Both the position numbers and the translations under genes were made by a program. 64,000 nucleotides of DNA from Parasphingopyxis algicola (GTDB taxonomy: Bacteria; Pseudomonadota; Alphaproteobacteria; Sphingomonadales; Sphingomonadaceae), in assembly GCF_013378075.1 (NCBI RefSeq), contig NZ_CP051131.1, positions 3,605,802 through 3,669,801 on the forward strand. Reading direction: 5' to 3'. Under the pieces are notes generated by a model. It did no database searches and had not been told where the DNA came from. It saw only the letters and a list, made by a program, of their open reading frames with translations. Shown piece after piece: positions 8,815 to 16,848 of this stretch; the stretch's first letter is position 1, and each line of letters begins with the position of its first letter.

Positions 8815-9345
8815 TCATTCCCCCAGCGCCGCCTTCAAACTCTTGCGCGCAGTAAAAATCCGCGATTTCACGGTGCCGAGCGGCACGCCGGTCGCGACGG
8901 CAATCTCGTCGAGCTTCAACCGTTCGACGAAATAGAGCGTCGCGGCGATCCGCTGGTCCCCGGGCAGGCTGGCGAATGCTTGGCGCAGCGCGGCCTGGTC
9001 CTCGCCGCGCGGGGAGATGGTGGGTCCGTTGGCCTCGGTCAGCTCGTCCGAGCGCGGCCGGTGCGCGGCATGGGCGTTGATCCGGTCCGCGCAGCGGCGG
9101 CGCAGAATTGTAAAGGCCCAGCTCGGAAAGCGTGTCGGATCGGTTAATCGATTTATCCCGGCAACGATGCCGAGCCAGCATTCCTGAACCGCTTCGCGCG
9201 CCAGCTCGTCATCGCCCGTAAAGCGCCGCGCCGAGCGCAGCAGCCGCGGGTGCCAGCGCGACGCCAGCCGCTCCAGCGCCCGCCGGTCGCCATTCTGGAC
9301 ATGCAGCACGAGCAGCTCGTCATAAACCCGCCCGCTCCGATCCAT
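8815..9345 (-). CDS. ECF-type RNA polymerase sigma factor
   Basis: 176-residue sigma-70 family factor that would redirect RNA polymerase to a small regulon. Region 2 spans about residues 15-85 (ALERLASRWHPRLLRSARRF, AREAVQECWLGIVAGI, FPSWAFTILRRRCAD); region 4 is at about 120-170 (ALRQAFASLPGDQRIAATLY then GVPLGTVKSRIFTARKSLKA). The ATG at 9343-9345 has a GGGAGG site. There is no anti-sigma gene with a zinc motif beside it; the next gene is the DUF6768-like membrane protein, so that protein is the only candidate controller. The substrate signal is unknown. Confidence 0.88.
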   Translation of the reverse strand: MDRSGRVYDELLVLHVQNGDRRALERLASRWHPRLLRSARRFTGDDELAREAVQECWLGIVAGINRLTDPTRFPSWAFTILRRRCADRINAHAAHRPRSDELTEANGPTISPRGEDQAALRQAFASLPGDQRIAATLYFVERLKLDEIAVATGVPLGTVKSRIFTARKSLKAALGE

Positions 9346-9646
9346 CCAGAATGCCTCCCGTTACGGGTATAGTGTCGGCGCGGAGGGGGAAAAGGTTCGA
9401 TTGATGGATAAATGAAGATGCTTTCCGGCTTGATCGAATCAATCGTCGTTCTCGCAAAAAAGCAAAAAGATTGTCAGTGGAGCATTCGATAATTTTTGGG
9501 TTTTTTCTATTATATAACAGGTTTTTATAGGATAAACTCTATATTCAGGATAGGTGTGGCAAAAATCATTCAGAGTAGCGGGGAATGTGCAATCATTGAC
9601 TGTTTTGAAATGATAGCAATATATAATGCGCTCAGGAGTGAAGCTA
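9346..9646. other. Low-GC intergenic region between sigma gene and toxin-antitoxin pair
   Basis: About 300 bases with no convincing gene. From about 9420 on it is much more AT-rich than the surroundings. It must hold the leftward promoter of the sigma gene and, at its right end, the rightward promoter and probable operator of the antitoxin gene. Short frames here lack ribosome sites. Confidence 0.6.
9592..9627 (+). promoter_or_regulatory. Candidate promoter and operator of the toxin-antitoxin pair
   Basis: TTGACT at 9596-9601 and TATAAT at 9622-9627 (20-base spacer, or 18 to TATATA at 9620) lie upstream of the antitoxin start. ATCATT (9592-9597) and AATGAT (9609-9614) form an inverted repeat around the spacer, and another ATCATT is at 9575-9580. 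This layout fits an autoregulated toxin-antitoxin operator, but no binding protein is proven; the antitoxin is very short. Confidence 0.4.
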
Positions 9647-9784
9647 ATGTTGAACAATGTCATCAAAACACCAGGGCGTGCTGTGCCAGTGGCGAAGCCA
9701 AAGCGCAGGCCGGTGGATGTTGACGCTGGCTTCAAGAAAGCAATGAAGCGTTACCCGAAGATAATCGCGCGCCTTGCAGAATGA
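9647..9784 (+). CDS. Putative antitoxin preceding Fic/Doc toxin
   Basis: 45-residue basic protein ending KKAMKRYPKIIARLAE, with an AGGAG site at 9634-9638, 8 bases before ATG 9647. The C-terminal helix is the sort of segment that occludes a Doc active site, and the gene overlaps the start of the toxin frame by 11 bases (translational coupling). No Phd-type DNA-binding domain is apparent, although the N-terminal part (TPGRAVPVAKPKRRPVDVDA) is basic. Role inferred from position and length. Confidence 0.6.
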   Translation: MLNNVIKTPGRAVPVAKPKRRPVDVDAGFKKAMKRYPKIIARLAE

Positions 9785-10103
9785 GCCTGATTGGCTAACT
9801 GCCGATAACTTGATTGATTTGAACGAGAAGGTCGTCGCGAGTAGCGGCGAACCCTTTCTAGTACGCGATAGCGGCCTATTGGAAGGTGCAGCTGCTCGTC
9901 CCAACGCTCTGTGGCATTATGAAGGAGAGGAGGGTGTCGCTGCGCTTGCAGTTCGCCTCATGGTTGCAGTCGCGCAGAACCATCCGTTTGAGCAAGGTAA
10001 CAAACGTACCGGCTTTATCGGCGCAACGATTTTTCTCGAACAGAATGGCTGGTTTCTCGATATTCCAGACTATGACTATGTCGCCGAGTTGATCGAAGAC
10101 TAA
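9774..10103 (+). CDS. doc: Fic/Doc-family toxin (death-on-curing), C-terminus probably frameshifted
   Basis: Doc proteins phosphorylate elongation factor Tu and stop translation. The 109-residue frame carries the family start EPDWLTADNLIDLNEKVV, the VRDSGLLEGAAARPNALWHY segment and the catalytic motif HPFEQGNKRTG at about 70-80, with the His and the GNKR loop intact. The only fitting start is TTG 9774, inside the antitoxin gene. The frame stops at TAA 10101-10103, shorter than usual Doc proteins (about 120-135), and a sensible C-terminal sequence continues in another frame (see 10094-10174). Low GC suggests transfer. Confidence 0.75.
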   Translation: MQNEPDWLTADNLIDLNEKVVASSGEPFLVRDSGLLEGAAARPNALWHYEGEEGVAALAVRLMVAVAQNHPFEQGNKRTGFIGATIFLEQNGWFLDIPDYDYVAELIED

Positions 10104-10174
10104 TCAGGAAAGAACGGGCCGAAGCCGAACTGGTTGACTTATTCGAGCAAAATCTGATCGAAGCAATCGACTGA
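10094..10174 (+). pseudogene. Displaced C-terminal part of the Doc toxin in a shifted frame
   Basis: Reading in the frame ending TGA 10172-10174 gives LIRKERAEAELVDLFEQNLIEAID, a plausible amphipathic final helix that would bring the toxin to about 135 residues. The frame of the toxin body stops at 10101. A one-base change near 10095-10100 would join the two. Whether this is a real loss, a programmed shift, or a tolerated truncation cannot be decided here. Confidence 0.45.
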
Positions 10175-10177
10175 GAT

Positions 10178-11377
10178 TCACGCGAACGAGATAATTTCTC
10201 TAGCAATCTCCCGCACCCGCGCCTCGTCGGGAAAATCCTCGGCGATCCACACATCCTCGATTTCGCGAAGCATGATCGCCACCTCGGGCCCGGCTTCCAC
10301 GCCCATCGCGATCAGCTCGCCGCCCTTGAGCGGCATGTGCGCGGGCGGCGGGTTCGCGGTCAGATGGGCGAGCGCGTCGCCGGTGACGGTATCGTTGGTC
10401 GGGCAGAGCAGCAGCCGGTCGATCGCGCCTTCCATCGAGTGGCGATAGGCGAGGGCGCGCGGTTCGGCGGTATCGCCGGGGATGCGCGCGGTGGCCGTGG
10501 CGAGGCGCTTGCGCTGGGCGCGCGAGAGCTTGAGCCGGGTGGCGACAGCGGTCGCGGTGTCGGGCTCGGGCGGGAGCAGGGCGGCGAGGCGGCGGACGGG
10601 GTCACCGGGCTGGTCGAAGGACTGCTCGCGTCGGATCAGCCTCGCCAGCGCGTCGGCGCTGGCGATCTCCGGCAGCACGGGTGCGAAGATGCCGCGTTCG
10701 ATCATCAGCACCACCGTGTCCGAGGGATCGGGCAGGGCGAGTATCTTGAGCAATTCGTCGGCGATGCGTTCGCGCGACAGCGCCATCAGGCTCTTGGCGT
10801 GTTTTTCCGCCGCGGCGAGGCCGGCCGGGTTGGGCAGGCCTGCGCCGAAGCGCGCATGGAAGCGGAAAAAGCGCAATATCCGCAGATGATCCTCGGCGAT
10901 CCGCTCGGCGGGCAGGCCGATAAAGCGCACGCGGCGCGCTTCCAGGTCCGCCTCGCCGCCGAAATAGTCGAATATCTCGCCGGACAGCGGATCGGCGGAC
11001 AGCGCGTTGATCGTGAAATCGCGACGCGCGGCATCTTCCTCCCAATCCTCGCTATATTCGATCGTCGCATGCCGGCCGTCGGTGTCGACGTCGCGGCGCA
11101 GGGTCGTCACCTCGATGGGCTTGCCGTCGATGATGGCGGTGACGGTGCCGTGCTTGAGGCCTGTGGGTACGACCTTGATATCGGCCCCCTCGAGGCGCTG
11201 CATTACCTCATCGGGCGGGAAAACGGTGGCGCAATCCACGTCCTCGACAGCGATGCCCAGCAGGCTGTCGCGCACCGCCCCGCCGACGAAGCGGACCTTG
11301 CCCCGTTCGGCATCGAGCGCCGCCAGCAGCGCGTCCATCCCCGGCCAGTGCCGCCATTCGGAATCGGGCAGCCTCAT
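10178..11377 (-). CDS. cca: CCA tRNA nucleotidyltransferase / poly(A) polymerase family
   Basis: Adds or repairs the CCA 3' end of tRNA from CTP and ATP. The 399-residue class II enzyme has the nucleotidyltransferase head: VRFVGGAVRDSLLG, the metal-binding DVDCAT, then HGTVTAII, EVTTLRRDVDTDGRHA and the RRDFTINAL template motif, followed by DHLRILRFFRFHARF and an HD-like tail region. It starts at ATG 11375-11377, overlapping the Nudix stop by 4 bases, so it is the last gene of an operon DUF1285-Nudix-cca. An upstream in-frame start at 11491 is inside the Nudix gene. Confidence 0.9.
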   Translation of the reverse strand: MRLPDSEWRHWPGMDALLAALDAERGKVRFVGGAVRDSLLGIAVEDVDCATVFPPDEVMQRLEGADIKVVPTGLKHGTVTAIIDGKPIEVTTLRRDVDTDGRHATIEYSEDWEEDAARRDFTINALSADPLSGEIFDYFGGEADLEARRVRFIGLPAERIAEDHLRILRFFRFHARFGAGLPNPAGLAAAEKHAKSLMALSRERIADELLKILALPDPSDTVVLMIERGIFAPVLPEIASADALARLIRREQSFDQPGDPVRRLAALLPPEPDTATAVATRLKLSRAQRKRLATATARIPGDTAEPRALAYRHSMEGAIDRLLLCPTNDTVTGDALAHLTANPPPAHMPLKGGELIAMGVEAGPEVAIMLREIEDVWIAEDFPDEARVREIAREIISFA

Positions 11378-11979
11378 GGCTGCGCCGCCTTCAGCCGGCG
11401 CGAGAGGTTCATGATGATCGAGGCCGTCACGCCCCAGATGCGGCGTTCTTCCCAATACATTTCGTGATAGCGGCGCATGCGTCCCTGCCACTCGATCTCG
11501 CGTTCCTCGTAATTCGCCGGATCGAGCAGCGTTTCGAACGGCACTTCGAAAATCGCGGCGACTTCGCCCGCTTCCGGCACGAGATCGATGCCGGGCGGGA
11601 CAACGCCGATGACTGGTGTGATGTGAAAGCCGGTGCCGGTCAGATAAAGATCGGTGGTGCCGACCAGGTCGACCTTGTGGCGGGGCAGGGCGATTTCCTC
11701 CTCGGCTTCCCGCAGGGCTGCGGCGACCGGCCCTCGGTCACCCGGATCGACCTTGCCACCGGGAAAGGCGACCTGTCCGGGATGGCTCGGCAGCGCATCG
11801 GTGCGCTGGGTGAGGATGACGGTCGGCGAGGGGCGGTCGACGACCGGGATCAGCACCGCCGCATCGACTGCTGCGCCGCGCGCGCGGATATCCTCGCCGC
11901 GAATGTCCGACTCGAACAGGTCGAGATCGAGCGCGTGCGACCGGTCGAGCCGCGTCCGAAGCTGGGTCACGAGACTCAT
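11374..11979 (-). CDS. Nudix hydrolase, CoA pyrophosphatase type
   Basis: 201-residue hydrolase that probably cleaves the pyrophosphate of CoA and derivatives to 4'-phosphopantetheine and 3',5'-ADP. The CoA-specific motif ILTQRTDALPSHPGQVAFPG leads into the Nudix box GGKVDPGD with REAEEEI, whose glutamates bind Mg. The usual Glu after the first Gly run is Asp here, as is common in this subfamily. It overlaps its neighbours by 4 bases on each side (ATGA), showing coupled translation with the DUF1285 gene and cca. Confidence 0.88.
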   Translation of the reverse strand: MSLVTQLRTRLDRSHALDLDLFESDIRGEDIRARGAAVDAAVLIPVVDRPSPTVILTQRTDALPSHPGQVAFPGGKVDPGDRGPVAAALREAEEEIALPRHKVDLVGTTDLYLTGTGFHITPVIGVVPPGIDLVPEAGEVAAIFEVPFETLLDPANYEEREIEWQGRMRRYHEMYWEERRIWGVTASIIMNLSRRLKAAQP

Positions 11980-12545
11980 GCGGATGCGCCCCCGGGGGTG
12001 AGGGGAAAGAAGGCGCCGTTGCTGGTAATGCCGATCGGGTCGTGCGCGATCGCCCGTTCCATCAGTTCGTAATAGACGGGGCGCGCGAGCAGCGCCCAGA
12101 GATTCCTGCGGACATGGAGATAGGGCAGGGCGTCCTCGCCTTCGCCGCGCAGTTCGATGGAATGTTGCGGGCCCGTAATGATAATGTCGCCGGTGTTGAG
12201 CCGGAATATCACCTGCTGGCCCGCTTCCGGATCCTCGGCGATTTTCATCTCGACGGCGACAAAGGCCGCATCGTCGACCGCGATCGTCAGTTTCTCACCT
12301 GGTGTGACAAGGACATGGCTGCCATCGGCTTCGCGGCGCAGGATCGTCGAGAACAGACGGACTAGGGCGGGGCGGTTGATCGGATCACCTTCATGATACC
12401 AGGTCCCGTCGCGCGCGATCCGGATGTCGATCGCGCCTTCGCGCTCGGGATGCCATTTCTCGACCGGCGGCAGGCTTCTGTCCTCCGCCAGTTTCGCGAT
12501 GGCGTCGAGCGACAGCGATCCAAGATTGTCGGGAGGGGCGGCCAT
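11976..12545 (-). CDS. DUF1285 domain protein
   Basis: 189-residue cytoplasmic protein of unknown function. DUF1285 signature segments include IDIRIARDGTWYHEGDPINR, ALVRLFSTILRREADGSHVL, PGEKLTIAVDDAAFVAVEM and the closing LWALLARPVYYELMERA. The family is common next to Nudix and CCA-transferase genes in alphaproteobacteria, and this is the first gene of that overlapping operon, so a link to nucleotide or tRNA metabolism is only contextual. Confidence 0.85.
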   Translation of the reverse strand: MAAPPDNLGSLSLDAIAKLAEDRSLPPVEKWHPEREGAIDIRIARDGTWYHEGDPINRPALVRLFSTILRREADGSHVLVTPGEKLTIAVDDAAFVAVEMKIAEDPEAGQQVIFRLNTGDIIITGPQHSIELRGEGEDALPYLHVRRNLWALLARPVYYELMERAIAHDPIGITSNGAFFPLTPGGASA

Positions 12546-12550
12546 GGGCG

Positions 12551-13075
12551 TTAGTTAGGCAATCCCTCGCCCGAGCGCAAAAGGTCCGGTCCGAGGCGGC
12601 CTTCGGCAGGCCAGTCGTCGCTGCCGGCTATGCGCAGCAATATCCGGTGCGGCTCGACCGGGCCCGGCAAGGTCCAGCCGCCGGCCGGCCCGGGCCGGAA
12701 ACCGAAGGGTTCGTAATAGTCGGGATCGCCGATCATCATCGCCGACCGGCCGGCCAGATCGAGCCGCTGCGTCACGACCCGCGTCATATGCTTGCCAATA
12801 CCCTGGTTCTGATGACCGGGATGGACGGCGACCGGGCCGACCATGACGAGTGGCCGATGTTGGCCGTAGGGCGTTTCCAGCCGGATCGGCCAGCTTTGCA
12901 GCGATCCCGCGAGCGAGCCGTCGGCCAGCGTAACGAAGGAGAGGTCGCCGACCGGTTCGGTCCCCGCGCGAACGGCATAGGCGGTGCGGCTGAGCCGGTC
13001 CGCTCCGAACGCGAGGTCGAGCAGGGTCTCGATCGCATCGGGCGAGACGGCGGAAAGGGGTTGGAGCGTGTTCAC
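12551..13075 (-). CDS. GNAT-family N-acetyltransferase (YhbS-like)
   Basis: Transfers acetyl from acetyl-CoA to an unknown acceptor. The 174-residue protein has the GNAT beta-strand/pyrophosphate loop VGPVAVHPGHQNQGIGKHM, with QNQGIG as the CoA-binding Q/RxxGxG, and the late GDPDYYEPFGFRPG segment typical of YhbS-like enzymes. The start is taken as GTG 13073-13075; further upstream the frame would run into folB on the other strand. It ends 5 bases before the DUF1285 gene starts on the same strand, so it may head that operon. Confidence 0.8.
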   Translation of the reverse strand: MNTLQPLSAVSPDAIETLLDLAFGADRLSRTAYAVRAGTEPVGDLSFVTLADGSLAGSLQSWPIRLETPYGQHRPLVMVGPVAVHPGHQNQGIGKHMTRVVTQRLDLAGRSAMMIGDPDYYEPFGFRPGPAGGWTLPGPVEPHRILLRIAGSDDWPAEGRLGPDLLRSGEGLPN

Positions 13076-13163
13076 GGATATTCGCCGGCGATTGACCTTG
13101 CCATTTACCTTGGAGGCCGTGGCGATTAGCGGTTCGCGGGCAAAAGGAAAGCGCGAATCATCT

Positions 13164-13559
13164 ATGGCCAGCCAAATGACCGAGCCGGGAACCGACATGC
13201 TGCGGCTCGAGGTGCGCGATGTCGAAGTCATGATTCTGACGGGTATCTATTCGGAAGAAACCAAGTTGCCGCAGCCGCTGCGCATATCGGTGTCGGCCGA
13301 TATGGAGGCGCGCGACCGGTTCGAACCGGATACGCCGTTGTCGCGTTCCAAAAACTATATGGACCTCAAGCACGCGATGACGGACGCGCTGCCGAAGGAT
13401 CGTCATTTCACGCTGATAGAGGCGGTGGCCGATCATATCGCCGATACGATCTTCCTGCAGGATAAACGCATCTTGCGCGTGACGGTGGAAATCGTGAAGC
13501 TGGCCATCTCGGAAAATGGCGAGGAGATCGGTATCACCATGGTACGGAACAGGCGGTGA
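13164..13559 (+). CDS. folB: Dihydroneopterin aldolase family protein
   Basis: Folate synthesis enzyme that cleaves 7,8-dihydroneopterin to 6-hydroxymethyl-dihydropterin and glycolaldehyde. The 131-residue product has the FolB plan: MLRLEVRDVEVMILTGIYSE, the RHFTLIEAVADHIAD helix with the substrate-binding Glu and the EIVKLA strand with the catalytic Lys, ending GITMVRNRR. ATG 13164 is chosen (ATG 13176 also possible). It overlaps the following reductase by 4 bases (GTGA), a common pairing in alphaproteobacteria. Confidence 0.82.
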   Translation: MASQMTEPGTDMLRLEVRDVEVMILTGIYSEETKLPQPLRISVSADMEARDRFEPDTPLSRSKNYMDLKHAMTDALPKDRHFTLIEAVADHIADTIFLQDKRILRVTVEIVKLAISENGEEIGITMVRNRR

Positions 13560-14314
13560 GGCTGGCGCTCGTTACGGGTGGGTGCCGCCGCCTCGGCGCG
13601 GCGATCTCGGTGCGGCTGGCCGGCGAAGGCTATGCACTCGCGCTGCACGCGTCGCAGGATGCCGATCCCGAACCATCTCTGCTCGCGGCGATCGAACAGG
13701 CCGGTGTGCAATGGCAGGGCATTGTCGCGGATCTCTCAGATCCCGTTCAGGCCGAACATCTCGTGGACGCGGTTGCCGACCGTTTCGGGTCCGCCCCGGA
13801 CCTGCTGGTGAACAGCGCCGCGCAGTTCGGCGGCGATCGCCCGGAAACCGCGACGATGGACACGCTGCTGTCGCATTATGCGATCAATTGCGCCGCGCCT
13901 GCCGTCCTGGCCAAATGCTTTGCCGGGCAAACACGCAAGGGCGGTGCGGCGATCGTCAATATCCTCGATCAGCGCATCGCCCATCCGCATAGCGACCAGT
14001 TCAGCTATACCCTGTCCAAACAGGCGCTCGCCGGGCTCACCGATATCCTCGCCCGCGAACTCGCGCCCGATATCCGGGTCAACGCCGTGGCACCCGGACT
14101 CACGATCCCGACCCCGGATTACGATAGCGAGATGCTGAAACGCACGGCCGATGCCATGCCGCTCGAAAAACTGCCCGCGCCGGCTCAGGTCGCCGACGCG
14201 GTCGCCTGGCTTGCCCAGGCCGAAGCCATTACCGGGCAGACTCTGTTCGTGGATGGCGGCGCGCATCTGGAAGCCTTTGCGCGCGATTTTCCGAACCTGT
14301 TCGCCGAAGGCTGA
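13556..14314 (+). CDS. SDR-family reductase, probably pteridine/dihydromonapterin reductase
   Basis: 252-residue NAD(P)H-dependent short-chain reductase. TGGCRRLG is the nucleotide motif (Arg in place of the usual Gly-x-Gly spacing is seen in PTR1/FolM types), NSAAQFG the central NNAG-like motif, and YTLSK carries the catalytic Tyr and Lys; VDGGAHLE is near the end. GTG 13556 overlaps the folB stop. Coupling with folB and the loop sequence favour a pteridine reductase acting in folate or monapterin recycling; the substrate is inferred, not proved. Confidence 0.75.
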   Translation: MRLALVTGGCRRLGAAISVRLAGEGYALALHASQDADPEPSLLAAIEQAGVQWQGIVADLSDPVQAEHLVDAVADRFGSAPDLLVNSAAQFGGDRPETATMDTLLSHYAINCAAPAVLAKCFAGQTRKGGAAIVNILDQRIAHPHSDQFSYTLSKQALAGLTDILARELAPDIRVNAVAPGLTIPTPDYDSEMLKRTADAMPLEKLPAPAQVADAVAWLAQAEAITGQTLFVDGGAHLEAFARDFPNLFAEG

Positions 14315-14323
14315 GCCCCATCG

Positions 14324-15157
14324 TCAGCCGCGTTGCCGCGGGCAGGGCCCAAGGTCGTCCATGACCATCCTGTAGTCCGCGCGCGCAACGGCGATCTGGT
14401 CGCGATCCAGATTTTCCATGCTGACTTCCGGCAGGCGATCGGGAAGGAAACAGGCGAGGCGATACCAGAGTAGGGTATTGGGAGCCGGCGGCGGCGAAGC
14501 GCGCTCGACGATTTCGCTCAGCGAGACCGCCCAACGTGGCTGCTGGTTCGGCCGGCGCAGCACGCTGAGCGAGACCGGGCGCCCGTCGCTCGTCGCCAGA
14601 AATATCTGCGTTTCGCTCTCGCCCGGCAGCGTCCCTGGCACGCTGAACGCGTTGGCGACACCGGTCACGATCCCCGGGGCATCGTCCGATGCCGCTTCGG
14701 ACAGGATATCCCGAATCGTGCGTTCGCGATACTCGCTCCAGTCGAGTTGCGCATCGGGTGCGATCAGCTGCAGCTCGCCGCGGCGACCGGGAACCGGCGC
14801 GGCCAGCAGGATGGCCTGCCGGTCGCGGATGCGCGGACGGCGGCCATCCGCATCGCGCGGCACGTCGACAAGGTAGCTGACCCGGGCGGGGACAGCGCTG
14901 GCGCTGCGAATCAGGGTCTCCAGTTCGGCTTCGACGTAGAAGCGAACATGATTGCGGGCGACGCCGACGGCCCGCTCCTCGTCCAGCCGGCGCGCGCGGT
15001 CGACGCGTGCCAGCGCAACGATTGGCGCGCCCAGCGCAAGGTCGGCCATGTCGGCGTAGCTCAGGTCCGGCCCTTCGGTAAACTCTTGAGATTCCGCGCC
15101 ATCGACAGCCGCGAAGAGCAGTCCGAAACCCACGATCAAACTGGCAACTTTCGGCAT
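14324..15157 (-). CDS. Exported protein of unknown function
   Basis: 277-residue protein with an N-terminal signal peptide (MPKVASLIVGFGLLFAAVDG) and cleavage likely near AES-QEF. The mature part is rich in Arg and Asp, with segments ADMADLALGAPIVALARVDR, RVSYLVDVPRDADGR and FLATSDGRPVSLSVLRR. ATG 15155-15157 follows a strong AAAGGAGGAATTCG. I recognise it only as the sort of periplasmic protein common in sphingomonads; no motif or enzyme signature seen. Tail-to-tail with the SDR. Confidence 0.6.
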   Translation of the reverse strand: MPKVASLIVGFGLLFAAVDGAESQEFTEGPDLSYADMADLALGAPIVALARVDRARRLDEERAVGVARNHVRFYVEAELETLIRSASAVPARVSYLVDVPRDADGRRPRIRDRQAILLAAPVPGRRGELQLIAPDAQLDWSEYRERTIRDILSEAASDDAPGIVTGVANAFSVPGTLPGESETQIFLATSDGRPVSLSVLRRPNQQPRWAVSLSEIVERASPPPAPNTLLWYRLACFLPDRLPEVSMENLDRDQIAVARADYRMVMDDLGPCPRQRG

Positions 15158-15366
15158 CGAATTCCTCCTTTGGAACAATGGCCCCCGACAATCGTCTTGT
15201 ATCGTATCTGGCCAAGCGGGTAACTGTTGCGTAACGTGATTGTCGGCGGTAGGGAATCGACGTCCTTTGGATGGTGTTCGCTTCGCGCTGAATAACTGTC
15301 CTTTTGCGAAGCCAGATGAACTGGCGCTTTATGGACATCGGGCTTTGGAGGGAGTTTCTTAGTTTA

Positions 15367-16002
15367 ATGGCCTATGCTGATCAGAAGATGAGCTCGCGGA
15401 GAGTCGTGGCGATCACAGCCGTTGCGATACTTCACGTTCTTCTCGCCTATGCGCTGATTTCGGGTTTGGCTGTGAAGGTCGCCAGGCAGGTGCAGGAAGA
15501 CCTCACCGTCTTCGATGTTGAAGACGAACCGCCGCCGCCGGAAGAGGAATTGCCGCCGCCGCCGCCGGAAGTTCCGGTTCCGCCGCCGCCGGTCGTGGTT
15601 ACGCCGCCGCCACCGGTTGTTATCCAGCGACCGACTGTGGCTCCGCGGCCGCCCGCGCCCCCGCCTCCGGCACCGCCGCCTCCGGCACCGCCGCCGCCGC
15701 CGAGCCTCGCACAGGCTGCGCAGCCGCGCGGCAACCCGGGCCGGTGGGTCACGACCGCAGACTATCCGTCGGCGTCGTTGCGCAACGAGGAGCAGGGTTC
15801 GGCGAGTTTCCGCCTGACCATCGGCACCAACGGACGCGTCACCAATTGTTCGATCACATCCTCCACCGGATATTCGCGGTTGGATAACGAGACCTGCCGT
15901 CAGCTGACGCGGCGAGCCCGGTTCAGGCCGGCGCTCGACAATGCCGGCAACCCGACGACCGGCTCCTACTCCAGCAGTATCCGTTGGGAGATTCCGAACT
16001 AA
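15367..16002 (+). CDS. tonB: TonB energy-transducing protein
   Basis: Carries proton-motive energy from ExbB/ExbD to outer-membrane TonB receptors. The 211-residue protein has an N-terminal membrane anchor (AILHVLLAYALISGLAVKVA), a long proline-rich span of PPPP and PAPP units, and a C-terminal domain with GSASFRLTIGTNGRVTNC and RARFRPALDNAGNP. MAYADQKM, at ATG 15367, is the usual sphingomonad start; upstream in-frame codons are rejected. First gene of the tonB-exbB-exbD-exbD operon, which presumably serves the large receptor at 53886-57329. Confidence 0.9.
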   Translation: MAYADQKMSSRRVVAITAVAILHVLLAYALISGLAVKVARQVQEDLTVFDVEDEPPPPEEELPPPPPEVPVPPPPVVVTPPPPVVIQRPTVAPRPPAPPPPAPPPPAPPPPPSLAQAAQPRGNPGRWVTTADYPSASLRNEEQGSASFRLTIGTNGRVTNCSITSSTGYSRLDNETCRQLTRRARFRPALDNAGNPTTGSYSSSIRWEIPN

Positions 16003-16072
16003 CGGTTTCATACATTTTACGAACTTCGGTTCGATTCGAATGCAGCAAATTTATTTGAGAGGAATGTAAATC

Positions 16073-16840
16073 ATGTCTACTGAAGCAGCTGAAGTCCCTG
16101 CGGAAAATCCATATGGTCTCCGTGCGGCCTTGGAAGAAGGCGGCATCGTGGCCCAGGCGACCTTTGGTATCCTGGTGCTTATGTCGGCTGCCTCCTGGTA
16201 TATTCTGTTCACCAAATGGTTCGAGCAGCAGAAGATCCTCAAACAGGGCAAGCGCGCCCGCGAGAATTTCTGGCGGGCCAACAGCCTTCGCGAAGGTGCG
16301 GCCAAGCTCGAAAAGAACAGTGCCTATCGGCAGATCGTCGAAGACGGCATCCAGGCCCGCGAACATCATGACCAGCTGACCGATCCGGTCGAAGCGCATG
16401 AATGGACTGTCAACGCCCTTCAGCGTTCGGTTGGTTCGATCAATTCGAAGCTCACCGAGGGTCTTGCCATTCTCGCCACGGTTGGTTCGACGGCGCCGTT
16501 TATCGGCCTGTTCGGTACGGTGGTCGGTATTTACCGCGCCCTGGTGAAGATCGGCGCGGCCGGTCAGGCATCGATCGATACGGTTGCCGGTCCGGTGGGC
16601 GAAGCGCTGATCATGACCGCGCTTGGTCTGATCGTGGCGGTTCCGGCGGTTATGGCCTATAACTGGATGGTTCGCCGCAACAAGGCGGTCAGCGAAGAAC
16701 TGCAGAAGTTCTCGAACCAGATTCACGGTTACATCGTGTCGGACGGCAAGGTTAAGCCGGCGGCTCCGGCCGCGGCTGCGGGCAAGGCTCCGGCTGCCAA
16801 GGCGACCACCACGGCCGCCAAACCTGCGACCAAATCGTAA
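16073..16840 (+). CDS. exbB: ExbB proton-channel subunit (MotA/TolQ/ExbB family)
   Basis: 255-residue inner-membrane protein. The first helix is at about 30-47 (FGILVLMSAASWYILFTKWF); the conserved STAPFIGLFGTVVGIYRAL helix and the EALIMTALGLIVAVPAVMAY helix form the ExbB channel. A long Ala/Lys/Thr-rich tail (about 225-255) is unusual but common in this group. ATG 16073 follows GAGAGGAATG. Operon with tonB and two exbD genes. Confidence 0.92.
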   Translation: MSTEAAEVPAENPYGLRAALEEGGIVAQATFGILVLMSAASWYILFTKWFEQQKILKQGKRARENFWRANSLREGAAKLEKNSAYRQIVEDGIQAREHHDQLTDPVEAHEWTVNALQRSVGSINSKLTEGLAILATVGSTAPFIGLFGTVVGIYRALVKIGAAGQASIDTVAGPVGEALIMTALGLIVAVPAVMAYNWMVRRNKAVSEELQKFSNQIHGYIVSDGKVKPAAPAAAAGKAPAAKATTTAAKPATKS

Positions 16841-16848
16841 TCTGTATC

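Noticed and set aside
9439..9735. Leftward frame of about 98 residues over the antitoxin region
   Set aside because: It overlaps the antitoxin gene, which has a good ribosome site and a sensible basic protein; no start signal on this strand.
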